From Paraburkholderia terricola (GTDB taxonomy: Bacteria > Pseudomonadota > Gammaproteobacteria > Burkholderiales > Burkholderiaceae), in assembly GCF_900142195.1 (NCBI RefSeq), contig NZ_FRAB01000006.1:1-64000 (forward strand): DNA of 64,000 bases, given 5' to 3'. Both the position numbers and the translations under genes were made by a program. Below are positions 1 through 8,660 of this stretch, piece by piece (positions within the stretch are counted from its first letter, which is position 1; every line of letters begins with the position of its first letter). The notes beneath the pieces are model-generated. The model was given only the letters and a program-made list of their open reading frames with translations, ran no database searches and was not told where the DNA came from.

Positions 1-1
1 G

Positions 2-3000
2 GGTCACATGGTGCCGTCGTCGTATGTGGAACTCGGGCGTTTTCCGCTGACGCCGAACGGCAAGCTCGACCGTCGCGCGTTGCCCGCGCCTGAAGTCGTG
101 GCGAAGGCCACGCTGGCCGTCGCGCCGTCGACGCCCGCCGAGGGCACGTTGCTCGCTGTGTGGCGCGCCGTGCTGCGACGTGACGACATCGGCGTGACCG
201 ATAACTTTTTCGTGATCGGCGGCGACTCGATCCTGAGTCTGCAAATCGTCTCGAAGGCGCGCGATGCCGGCCTGCAAGTCACGCCGCGCATGGTGTTCGA
301 AGCGCCGACCGTGCAGCAGCTCGCGCGCGCGGCGCGACCGGTATCGGCATCCACATCGTCCGCCGTGACGGAACCGCTAACGGAGACGAGCGGCCCCGCA
401 TCGTCGGATCTGTGGCGCGCGCTCGGTCTCACGCCCGAGCATATCGAGGACGTTTATCCCGCGACGCCGCTGCAAGGCGGCCTGCTCTATCACACGCTCG
501 CCGAACCGGGGCAGGGCGCGTATCTCAACCAGATGCGCGCGACGCTGTTCGGTTCGCTCGACGTCGCCGCGATGCAAGCCGCGTGGCAGGCCGCGCTCGA
601 ACGTCACGCGATTCTGCGCACGGGGTTCGCGTGGCAGCACGGCGGCGCGGTGATGCAGATCGTCCATCGCAAGATCGCGTTGCCGTTCCAGACACACGAC
701 TGGTCCGCCGCACCCGATTACGACGCGCGTCTCGCCGACTGGCGCGCGCGCGATCTCGCCGACGGCATCGCGCCCGACGCCGCGCCGCTGATGCGCATCG
801 CGCTCTTCATTCGCGATGCGCGGACGGCCGATCTCGTGTGGACGCACCACCATCTTTTGCTCGACGGCTGGAGCGTGTCGCTGCTGTTCGCCGAAATTCT
901 GCGCGACTACCGGGCGCGCACGCGCGGCGCCGCCGCGACGTTCGAAGCGGCGCCGCCGTATCGCGGTTACGTCGACTGGATTCGCGAGGCGGCTGACGAT
1001 CCCGCGACGCAAGCATGGTGGCGCGCGTGGGCCGCGCGCGTCGACGATCCGGCGACGCTGACCGCGAGCCTCGGCGCACCGCGCGCCGCGGAGCCCGGCG
1101 CGCATGCGCGCCGCCGCGCGCTCGACGACACGCTCGTCGCGCGCTTGCAGGCGACGGCGCGCCGTCACGAGATCACGCTCAATACGCTGATGCAGGGCGC
1201 GTGGGCCGTGCTGCTCGCGCGCTATGGACATCGGCGCGGCGTCGCCTACGGCACGACGGTCGCGGGACGGCCGGCGCATCTGCCGGGCGTCGAGCGGATG
1301 CTGGGGCTGTTCATCAATACGCTGCCGGTGTGTGTCGACGTGGACGCGAGCGCGGATCTCGGCGCATGGCTGCGCAAGCTGCAAGGCGAGCTGACCGAAC
1401 TGCGGCAGTACGAGCACACGCCGCTCGCGCGCGTGCAGCAGTGGACCGGGCGCAGCGGCGACGCGCTGTTCGACAGCATCGTCGTGTTCGAAAACTATCC
1501 CGTCGAAGCCGCGCGCGACGGCGATGCGAGCCTGAAGGTCGAGGCGATCGACTCGGTGGACCCGACGCATTACCCGCTCGCGCTCGCGATCATTCCGCGC
1601 AGGCAGACGGTCGCGCTCGAGTGGGCGTGGGACGGCGAGCGGATCGATCGCGAGACGGTGGAGCGGATCGCGTCGCAGTATGAAGCGGTGCTCGCGCAGA
1701 TGGCGGAGGGTATCGAGCGGCGGGTTGGGTCGCTGACCTTGCCGGCGGGATATGCCGAGGTGGCGTTGCGGCGGTATCCGTTCGAGTCGCTCGGCGCGGC
1801 GCTGGCGGCGCAGGCGCGGCGCACGCCGGAGGCGGTGGCGCTGCGCTGCGAGGACGCGTCGCTGACCTATGCGCAACTGGATGCGTGGTCGGCGGCGCTG
1901 GCCGCGAAGCTGGTCGCGCGTGGCGTGGGCGCGGAGCGGCGCGTGGGCTTGTGCGTGACGCGCGGGCCGGCGCTGGTCGCGGCGCTGCTGGGCATCATCC
2001 GCTCGGGCGGGGCGTTCGTGCCGCTGGATCCGGGGTATCCGGTGGCGCGCCTGACGCAGATGATCGGGGATGCGGGGATCACCGAGGTGGTGGCGGATCG
2101 GGCGAGTGCGGAGCAGGTTGGGGAGGTGCTCGCGGGGTGTGAGGTGGTTGAGGTGGGTTCGGTGCCGCTGGCTGTCGCGGATGGGGCGGATCAGGGCGAC
2201 GCAGCACACCACAACAACCTCACCGCCCACATCGACGCCCCGCTGCACCCGGACCAGCTCGCCTACGTGCTGTACACCTCCGGCTCGACGGGTCGCCCGA
2301 AAGGCGTCGGCGTGAGCCACGGCGCGCTGTGGACCCATCTTCAGGACTTCCTCGCGACCTACGCCATCGACGGCCACGACACGGTGCTGCACTCGTCGAC
2401 GATCAGCTTCGACGTCGCGCTGCACGAGACGCTGCCCGCGCTGCTGCGCGGCGCGACGGTGGAGATGCGCGGCGTGCAGCCGTGGGACCTGCAGAGCCTG
2501 AGCGAGCGCCTCGTGAACCGGCGCGTGACGTTCGCGCGCATTCCGACCGCGCTGTGGCAGCAGTGGCAGCATCACGCGCCGCCGCGCGCGCGGCTCGCGC
2601 TGCGTCAGGTGACGGTGGGCGGCGAGGCGCTGCCGGGCGACGCGCTCGCGCGCTGGCGCGCGGGGCCGCTCGCGGACATCCGGCTGGACAACCTGTACGG
2701 GCCGACCGAGACGACGGTGGCGGCGCTGTACCGCCGCACCGAGGCGGACGACGCACGGCAGGTGACGGTGCCGATCGGCCATCCGTATCCGGGGCGCACC
2801 GCGCGCGTGCTCGACGCGTTCGGCGACGAGGCGCCGGTGGGCGGGCTGGGCGAGCTGTGCATCGGCGGGCCGACGGTGGCGCGCGGGTATCTGGGGCGGC
2901 CGGGCCTGACGGCGGAGCGGTTCGTGCCGGACCCGTCGGGTGCGCCGGGCGCGCGGATGTACCGCAGCGGCGACCTGTGCCGGATGCGCGGGGACGGCAC

Positions 3001-6000
3001 GGTGGAGTTCCTCGGCCGGCTGGACCAGCAGGTGAAGCTGCGCGGCCAGCGCATCGAGCTGGGCGAGATCGAGGCGGTGCTGCGGCAGTGCGGGGGCGTG
3101 CGCGAGGCGGCGGTGATCGTGGTGGGCGAGGGACAGAAGCAGCGGCTCGCGGCGTATGTATCAGGTGATGTGCTCGCTGCTGTATCCGGTGAAATGACGG
3201 GGAATGTTTCTGGCGATGCGCTGGGTCGCGTGTCAGGCGACAGCGTGTCAGGCGACATATCGGCTAATGCATCCCGCAACCAGTCGGGGAATGACGACGG
3301 CGTATCCGGCGATGTGTCCGGCGAGCTGAAAGGCCGGGCGTCTCGTGATCAATCACGCGAGGCACCAGGCGATGTGCCGCGCGATCGGTCACGCGATGAA
3401 CGAGGCAACCTTCCTCGCCCGGCGCCCGGCACCACGCAAACCACCCTCGACGCCGCGCATCTGCAGCGCGAACTGGAGCAGAAGTTGCCGGGCTACATGG
3501 TGCCGTCGTCGGTGACGGTGCTCGCGCGGCTGCCGTGGATGCCCAACGGCAAGCTCGACCGCGCGTCGCTGCCGGCACCGCAGGCGGGCGCGCGCGAACG
3601 GGTGGCGGCGTCGGGCGAGGTGGAGTCGGCGTTGCTGTCGATCTGGACGGCGGTGCTCGGGCGCGACGATCTGGGCGTGACGGACAACTTCTTCGAGGCG
3701 GGAGGCGACTCGATCCAGAGCCTGCAGATCATCGCGCGGGCACGCGAGGCGGGGTGGCGGCTGACGCCGAGACAGGTGTTCGAGCATCCGACGGTGGCGG
3801 GCCTGGCGCAACGCGCGCAGCGGCTCGAAGCAGGCGGTGCGGAAGAGGTCGACGATGGCGCGGCGCTGGCGCTGACGCCGATCCAGCGGCTGTTCTTCGA
3901 GCGCTATCCGCAGGGCGAGTCGCACTGGAACCAGGCGGTGCTGCTGAAGGTGCGCGGGCGTCTGGAACCCGCGGCGCTGGAGCGCGCGGCGCGGGCGCTG
4001 GAGGCGCGGCACGACGCGTTGCGGCTGCGGTTCGTGAAGGAGACGGGGGGATGGAAGCAGGTGGCGGTGAAGGCGGCAGGGGCGGTTGAAGTGGCTGACG
4101 CGGCACACGTGACGCAAGCATTGGCGGGCTCGCACGCAACGCAGGCAACGCAGCCAACACAGCCAACACAGCCAACACAGGCAACACAGGCAACACAGGC
4201 AACACAGGCAACCATCGTCCACCACGAACACCTGTCCTCACTGTCAGCGCTCACCGCAGCCTGCGAGCGCATCCAGTCGAGCCTCGACATCGGGCACGGC
4301 CCGCTATGGCGCATCGGTCACTTCGAGACCCCGGACGAAACGCGCCTGCTGATCGCGATCCACCATCTGTCGGTGGACGGCGTCTCCTGGCGCGTGCTGC
4401 TGGAGGAACTGCAAACCGCCTACGCCCAGGCTGAGCAGGACGAGCCCATCGCGCTGCCACCGCCGTCGATGTCCTGGCGCGCCTGGGTGCGCGCGCTGCA
4501 TCAATACGCGGAATCATCGGACCGCATCGCCGAACTGGCGTGGTGGCAAACCACGCTCGACGTCCCCGCGCTGCGCGCCGGTCCACTCTTCCCGGCACGC
4601 AGTCCGCATCCCGAGCCGCAAAAGACCCTGCTGAAAAAACTCTCGCCCGAACTGACCGCCGTTCTCCTGCGCGAAGCGCCGCGCGCGTACCGGATGCGCG
4701 TCGACGAAGTGCTGCTTGCGGCGCTGGCGCTCGCCGTCGGCGAGGCGGTCTCGCGCGACGAAGTGCTGATCGAACTCGAAGGCCACGGCCGCGAGGACGT
4801 GATCGACGGCGCGGACCTGAGCCGCACGGTCGGCTGGTTCACGACGCAATACCCGCTCGCGCTGCCGCGCGGCACGACGCCCGCCGACGCGCTGCTGCGC
4901 GTGCGCGAGCGGCTCGCGGACGTGCCGCTGCGCGGCCTCGGCTGGGGACTGCTCGCCTGCTGCGCGGACGCGGCGAGCCGCTCGACGATGCGCGCGCTGC
5001 CGGTGCCCGAGATCGGCTTCAACTACCTGGGCCGCTTCGACCAGACGTTCGACGACGCCAGCCGCTTCGGCTTCGCGAGCGAGTCGTCGGGCGACGCGAT
5101 CGCGCCTCGCGCGCGGCTTCCCGATCGCGCGCTGGACATCAACGGCTGGATTGCCGGCGACTCGCTGACGTTCAACTGGGGCTACGCGCCGCAGTGCGTG
5201 CCCGATGCGCTGGCCGACAATCTCGCCGCGTCGTTCGAGCGTGCGCTCGTCGAGTTGCTCGAGCATCTGCGTGCCGCCGCGCCGCTGCCCGACGCTCCGG
5301 CGCGGTTGCGGTCCGTGCCTGAATCGCTCGAAACCTTGGCCCGGCACGATGCTGTCGCCGCAAGCTGGACCGCGCGCGCCGCCTACGAGGCAAGCCTGCC
5401 GGTGCCGCCTTCCGACGCGCTCCTGAGCTGGTTCGCGCGGCGCCGGCCGCGTGGCGCAAGCGCTTGCGCCGGTGATGCGCGGTCGCGTGCCGCGCTGTTG
5501 CCGGCCGTGCCGTTGAACGCGCTTGGGACGGCCGCCACGCTGTTCTGTCTGCATCCGGGCTACGGCATGGTCGGCGAGTATCGGACGCTCGCGCAGGCGC
5601 TCAACGGCCGCGTCAGCGTGATCGCGATACAGGCGCCCGCGGTGCGGGGCGAGTCGTGGCAAGGCGACACCTTCGAGGCGCTCGCCGCGCACTACGCGCA
5701 GTGCATCGAGACGCTTCAACCGGACGGAGACTATGCGCTGCTCGGCTGGTCGTTCGGCGGCCGGCTCGCCATCGCCATCGCGGATTATTTCGAGCGGCGC
5801 GGCAAGCGCGTGTCGTTCGTCGGCATCGTCGACACGGCGACGCATCGCGAGGACGGCCCCGAACCGGTGGCCGAAAATGCGGACACCGCGGCGCCCCAGT
5901 TGACGTTGCTCGAGCAGGCGGAGCCGTCGCTGCTTCGCCAGGCGCTCGCCGCCGACTCGCTGCACGCGGCGCTGATGGCGCGGCATACGCTGCCGCGCAT

Positions 6001-6214
6001 CGTCGCCGATCTGCACGTGTGGCGCGCGCTGCGTATCGCCGACCCGCGACGCAGGATGGCCTGGGCCCATCACACGCTTGGGCGGCTGCACGCGTTCGAG
6101 GTCGACGCGAGTCACTCCAGCATCGTCCACCATCCGGCTCTCGCTAGGCAGCTCGGGGAGTTGCTCGCTCGACCCGTCGTCGACATGGCCGAGCCGTTGC
6201 TGTTCAAGTCGTGA
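2..6214 (+). CDS. Non-ribosomal peptide synthetase, 5'-truncated by window edge (A10-PCP-C-A-PCP-E-TE)
   Basis: This is the 3' end of an NRPS reading in from the left edge, so its start is not visible. Numbering residues from the ATG at 8, I see an A10 motif (NGKLDR, about 17-22) of a truncated adenylation domain and a carrier domain with GGDS (Ser74). A condensation domain follows (about 145-575, HHLLLDG from His281), then a full adenylation domain from about 605 (YTSGSTGRPKG at 756, NLYGPTE at 895). The second carrier has Ser1235. Next is an epimerization-type domain (HHLSVDG from His1452, then EGHGRE, TVGWFT and FNYLGRF). A thioesterase ends the protein (GWSFGG, Ser1915; likely Asp1942 and His2036). 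It should add and epimerise the last residue and release the peptide. The TonB receptor and FhuBD genes downstream suggest a siderophore, probably a hydroxamate (inference). By-eye alignment to GrsA gives pocket residues D-V-H-R-V-V-L-V-A-K, which I cannot match to a substrate. Confidence 0.93.
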   Translation, partial: GHMVPSSYVELGRFPLTPNGKLDRRALPAPEVVAKATLAVAPSTPAEGTLLAVWRAVLRRDDIGVTDNFFVIGGDSILSLQIVSKARDAGLQVTPRMVFEAPTVQQLARAARPVSASTSSAVTEPLTETSGPASSDLWRALGLTPEHIEDVYPATPLQGGLLYHTLAEPGQGAYLNQMRATLFGSLDVAAMQAAWQAALERHAILRTGFAWQHGGAVMQIVHRKIALPFQTHDWSAAPDYDARLADWRARDLADGIAPDAAPLMRIALFIRDARTADLVWTHHHLLLDGWSVSLLFAEILRDYRARTRGAAATFEAAPPYRGYVDWIREAADDPATQAWWRAWAARVDDPATLTASLGAPRAAEPGAHARRRALDDTLVARLQATARRHEITLNTLMQGAWAVLLARYGHRRGVAYGTTVAGRPAHLPGVERMLGLFINTLPVCVDVDASADLGAWLRKLQGELTELRQYEHTPLARVQQWTGRSGDALFDSIVVFENYPVEAARDGDASLKVEAIDSVDPTHYPLALAIIPRRQTVALEWAWDGERIDRETVERIASQYEAVLAQMAEGIERRVGSLTLPAGYAEVALRRYPFESLGAALAAQARRTPEAVALRCEDASLTYAQLDAWSAALAAKLVARGVGAERRVGLCVTRGPALVAALLGIIRSGGAFVPLDPGYPVARLTQMIGDAGITEVVADRASAEQVGEVLAGCEVVEVGSVPLAVADGADQGDAAHHNNLTAHIDAPLHPDQLAYVLYTSGSTGRPKGVGVSHGALWTHLQDFLATYAIDGHDTVLHSSTISFDVALHETLPALLRGATVEMRGVQPWDLQSLSERLVNRRVTFARIPTALWQQWQHHAPPRARLALRQVTVGGEALPGDALARWRAGPLADIRLDNLYGPTETTVAALYRRTEADDARQVTVPIGHPYPGRTARVLDAFGDEAPVGGLGELCIGGPTVARGYLGRPGLTAERFVPDPSGAPGARMYRSGDLCRMRGDGTVEFLGRLDQQVKLRGQRIELGEIEAVLRQCGGVREAAVIVVGEGQKQRLAAYVSGDVLAAVSGEMTGNVSGDALGRVSGDSVSGDISANASRNQSGNDDGVSGDVSGELKGRASRDQSREAPGDVPRDRSRDERGNLPRPAPGTTQTTLDAAHLQRELEQKLPGYMVPSSVTVLARLPWMPNGKLDRASLPAPQAGARERVAASGEVESALLSIWTAVLGRDDLGVTDNFFEAGGDSIQSLQIIARAREAGWRLTPRQVFEHPTVAGLAQRAQRLEAGGAEEVDDGAALALTPIQRLFFERYPQGESHWNQAVLLKVRGRLEPAALERAARALEARHDALRLRFVKETGGWKQVAVKAAGAVEVADAAHVTQALAGSHATQATQPTQPTQPTQATQATQATQATIVHHEHLSSLSALTAACERIQSSLDIGHGPLWRIGHFETPDETRLLIAIHHLSVDGVSWRVLLEELQTAYAQAEQDEPIALPPPSMSWRAWVRALHQYAESSDRIAELAWWQTTLDVPALRAGPLFPARSPHPEPQKTLLKKLSPELTAVLLREAPRAYRMRVDEVLLAALALAVGEAVSRDEVLIELEGHGREDVIDGADLSRTVGWFTTQYPLALPRGTTPADALLRVRERLADVPLRGLGWGLLACCADAASRSTMRALPVPEIGFNYLGRFDQTFDDASRFGFASESSGDAIAPRARLPDRALDINGWIAGDSLTFNWGYAPQCVPDALADNLAASFERALVELLEHLRAAAPLPDAPARLRSVPESLETLARHDAVAASWTARAAYEASLPVPPSDALLSWFARRRPRGASACAGDARSRAALLPAVPLNALGTAATLFCLHPGYGMVGEYRTLAQALNGRVSVIAIQAPAVRGESWQGDTFEALAAHYAQCIETLQPDGDYALLGWSFGGRLAIAIADYFERRGKRVSFVGIVDTATHREDGPEPVAENADTAAPQLTLLEQAEPSLLRQALAADSLHAALMARHTLPRIVADLHVWRALRIADPRRRMAWAHHTLGRLHAFEVDASHSSIVHHPALARQLGELLARPVVDMAEPLLFKS
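3157..3441 (+). repeat. SGD-rich degenerate repeat insertion between A9 and A10 of the NRPS adenylation domain
   Basis: After the A8-A9 region (GRLDQQVKLRGQRIELGEIE) and the core strand ending LAAY, the reading frame enters about 90-95 residues of Ser/Gly/Asp/Asn/Arg-rich sequence. SGD or SGE recurs about every 7-15 residues, and a second half is rich in SRDQSR-like units. The sequence then returns to the conserved GYMVPSS and NGKLDR motifs. The frame stays open throughout. In standard adenylation domains this subdomain is compact and has no such insertion. Confidence 0.75.
4139..4210 (+). repeat. 9-bp minisatellite (8 units) in the NRPS epimerization domain
   Basis: Eight head-to-tail 9-bp units of the form ac(g/a)cag(g/c)ca lie in frame. 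Units 1-2 begin acg, units 2-4 carry cca, and the last four are identical (acacaggca). They encode Thr-Gln-Ala or Thr-Gln-Pro tripeptides. The array sits between the first epimerization-domain motif and the HHLSVDG active-site motif, about 60 residues before the latter. Because the unit is a multiple of three, gain or loss of units would keep the frame. Confidence 0.92.
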
Positions 6215-6240
6215 CCATCGTTCATCTTCGATATCCGTTT

Positions 6241-6263
6241 CGGGCGCGTTCTGCGCGCGCCCG
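6241..6263 (+). terminator. GC-rich hairpin downstream of the NRPS gene
   Basis: Arms CGGGCGCG (6241-6248) and CGCGCCCG (6256-6263) pair perfectly around a 7-nt loop, 27 bases after the NRPS stop. There is no T tract, so it may be a weak terminator or a 3'-end stabiliser rather than a full intrinsic terminator. Confidence 0.35.
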
Positions 6264-6302
6264 AGCGGAGCTTTCTGTTCCGTGGGCCGAGCAATTCAGT
6301 CA

Positions 6303-6330
6303 TTGAATGCGATTGATTATTGTTTACATT
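6303..6330 (+). promoter_or_regulatory. Candidate promoter in the AT-rich island upstream of the TonB receptor gene
   Basis: The segment 6300-6340 is strikingly AT-rich for this chromosome. TTGAAT (6303-6308), a 16-base gap and TACATT (6325-6330) each match 4 of 6 consensus positions. A Fur site would be expected here for a siderophore receptor, but I could not align a convincing one. Confidence 0.3.
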
Positions 6331-6421
6331 AATATCGCGTCTTGAGAGAATCAGCGGGCACCAAGGCTGGCGCCCGATCGCCGGCCTTGACTCGGGGATA
6401 CAAGAAAGGGGAACAAGAAGA

Positions 6422-8614
6422 ATGAAGGTTGAGCAAGCAGGGAAGCGCAGTTCTCTGCAGGAGCGCGGCTTGCCGCACCTGCGTCCGATTTACGTCGCGT
6501 TGATGCTAGGTTTGGCCGGCTTCGGCGCGCACGCGCAAGAGTCGCCGGCACCCGCCTCCGGCGCTGATGCCGCGAAGGAATTGCCTGCGGTCCAGGTGCG
6601 CAGCGCCGCTGAAGATCCGCTTGGACCTGGCGTCGGTTACGTCGCGAAACGGTCGATGACCGGCACCAAGACGGATTCCGCGTTGCTCACGAATCCGCAG
6701 AGCGTGTCCGTCGTCACGCGTCAGCAGATGGACGACCAGGGCGCGCAGACTGTCGACCAGGCGTTGCGCTACTCGTCCGGCGTCTATTCGCAGGACGGCA
6801 CCGACATCCGTTTCGATCAGCTCTACGGCCGCGGCTTCCCGCTCGACTCCTATCTGGACGGCCTGCATCTGTACCAGTCGCCGCGCTTCGCGACGCCGCG
6901 CATCGATCCGTATTTCATGGAGCGGATGGAAGTGCTGCATGGTCCGGCCTCGGTGCTCTACGGACAAGGCAGCCCTGGCGGCCTCGTCAACTACGTGAGC
7001 AAGCTGCCGATGGAGCAGCCGTACCACGAAGTGATGATGCAGATCGGCAACCACAACAACTATCAGCTGGGCTTCGACCTGAGCGGCCCCGTCGACAAGA
7101 ACGGCACCGTGCTCTACCGGCTGACGGGCGTGGCCCGCACCGCCGAGACGCAGGTCAGCGAGATCAAGGACCAGCGGCTCGCCATCGCGCCATCGGTCAC
7201 GATTCGCCCGAACCGCGATACGACCTTCACGCTGCAAGGCAGCTTCCAGCGCGATCCGAACGGCGGCATGTTCAATCCCGTGCCGGCCGGCGCGACGCTG
7301 TTCGCCAATCCGAACGGCCAGCTCGGCCCCGACAAATACTTCGGCGATCCGGACCGCGACGGCATGCACCGCACCCAGTACTGGTTCGGTTATCAGTTCG
7401 ATCACGCGATCAACGACAAGGTCAGCATCTCGCAGAACCTGCGCTACCTGCATATCGACCAGCATTACTACCAGACCTCGGTGACGAGCGCGCTCGGCAC
7501 CGATAAGCGCACGGTGTCGATGTGGGGCAACGTCGACAACGAGCACTACTCGCAGTTCCAGGTCGATACCCATGCGCAGGCCAAGGTGACGACGGGCTCC
7601 GTCCAGCACACCTTGCTGTTCGGTTTCGACTATCAGCGCTCGATGCTCGGCGACACGGAAGGCAACTCCGTCCTCGGCACGGTCGATCTTTACAACCCGA
7701 ACTTCTCGTCGCTGCCCACGCAGCGGGCCAACACGCGTCTCGACTATTCGTTGAGCACGGTCGGCGTGTATGCGCAGGACGAGGCGCGCTGGCGCAACTG
7801 GGTGCTGACGTTCGGCGTTCGCGAGGACTGGACGGGCGGCAACCAGCAGACCAGATCGCTCACCACGGGAAGCAGCACGACCTACCATTCGAACGACCAC
7901 GCGTTCACCTGGCGCGCCGGCCTCGCCTATGAGTTCGACAACGGCATCGCGCCGTATATCGGCTATTCGCGTTCGTTCCAGCCCGTGCTCGGCGCATCGT
8001 ACTCGGGCGCCGCGTTCTCGCCGACCAGGGGCAAGCAGGTCGAAGCCGGCGTGCGCTATCAGCCGAAGTGGTTCGACGGCTTCTTCTCGCTCGCCGCGTT
8101 CAGCCTGACGCAGGACAACGTCTCCGTGACCGACCCGCAACACCTGGGCTATGCGATCCAGACCGGCCAGGTCCGCTCGCGCGGCGTCGAACTGGAAGCG
8201 CATGCGAACGTGAGCGAGAACGTGAAGCTGATCGCGTCGTACACGTTCGTCAACCAGGAGGTGACGCGGAACACGGCGTCCAGTAGCCTCGGCAAGCGGC
8301 CGACCATCGCGCCGCGCAACTCCGCGTCGTTGTGGGCGGATTACACGTTCCACCGCGGACCGCTGCGCAATTTCGGCATGGGTTCGGGCGTGCGCTACAT
8401 GAGCAGCTCGGCGGGCGACGCGGCCAACACGTTCACGGTGCCGGGGCGCGTCCTCGTCGATCTCGGCGCGCATTACGACATCCAGAACTGGCGCCTGTCG
8501 CTCAACGTGAACAACCTGTTCAACCGCGAGTACATCTCGTACTGCACGACGGCGGCCGTTTGCTACTGGGGCGCGACGCGTACGGTGCTCGGGACGGCAC
8601 GCTACCAATGGTGA
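6422..8614 (+). CDS. TonB-dependent siderophore receptor
   Basis: This is a 730-residue outer-membrane receptor of the FhuA/FpvA type, expected to import the ferric siderophore using energy from TonB. The start at 6422 places a basic N-terminus ahead of a hydrophobic signal segment ending GAHA (about residue 39); an upstream in-frame start would add a non-signal extension. The plug domain follows (about 60-215; NPQSVSVVTRQQM, then VLHGPASVLYGQGSPGG). The rest reads as a 22-strand barrel with alternating aromatic residues, ending in the terminal aromatic signature RYQW. No extra N-terminal signalling domain is visible, because LPAVQV (the likely TonB-box region) follows the signal peptide closely. 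It lies 207 bp after the NRPS and just before fhuD and fhuB, so uptake of that NRPS product is the likely role (inference). Confidence 0.93.
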   Translation: MKVEQAGKRSSLQERGLPHLRPIYVALMLGLAGFGAHAQESPAPASGADAAKELPAVQVRSAAEDPLGPGVGYVAKRSMTGTKTDSALLTNPQSVSVVTRQQMDDQGAQTVDQALRYSSGVYSQDGTDIRFDQLYGRGFPLDSYLDGLHLYQSPRFATPRIDPYFMERMEVLHGPASVLYGQGSPGGLVNYVSKLPMEQPYHEVMMQIGNHNNYQLGFDLSGPVDKNGTVLYRLTGVARTAETQVSEIKDQRLAIAPSVTIRPNRDTTFTLQGSFQRDPNGGMFNPVPAGATLFANPNGQLGPDKYFGDPDRDGMHRTQYWFGYQFDHAINDKVSISQNLRYLHIDQHYYQTSVTSALGTDKRTVSMWGNVDNEHYSQFQVDTHAQAKVTTGSVQHTLLFGFDYQRSMLGDTEGNSVLGTVDLYNPNFSSLPTQRANTRLDYSLSTVGVYAQDEARWRNWVLTFGVREDWTGGNQQTRSLTTGSSTTYHSNDHAFTWRAGLAYEFDNGIAPYIGYSRSFQPVLGASYSGAAFSPTRGKQVEAGVRYQPKWFDGFFSLAAFSLTQDNVSVTDPQHLGYAIQTGQVRSRGVELEAHANVSENVKLIASYTFVNQEVTRNTASSSLGKRPTIAPRNSASLWADYTFHRGPLRNFGMGSGVRYMSSSAGDAANTFTVPGRVLVDLGAHYDIQNWRLSLNVNNLFNREYISYCTTAAVCYWGATRTVLGTARYQW

Positions 8615-8660
8615 TGCGGATGAGGAAGGGCCGGGCGGATGGCACGCGGCAGGCATCGTC

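Noticed and set aside
377-2782. Very long open frame on the minus strand across the NRPS gene (801 codons)
   Set aside because: Antisense to clear NRPS domains. Composition is Arg/His-rich as expected of GC-rich shadow frames, and no motif was recognised.
6300-6340. Fur box before the TonB receptor
   Set aside because: The AT-rich tract does not align convincingly with the 19-bp Fur consensus or with hexamer GATAAT repeats.
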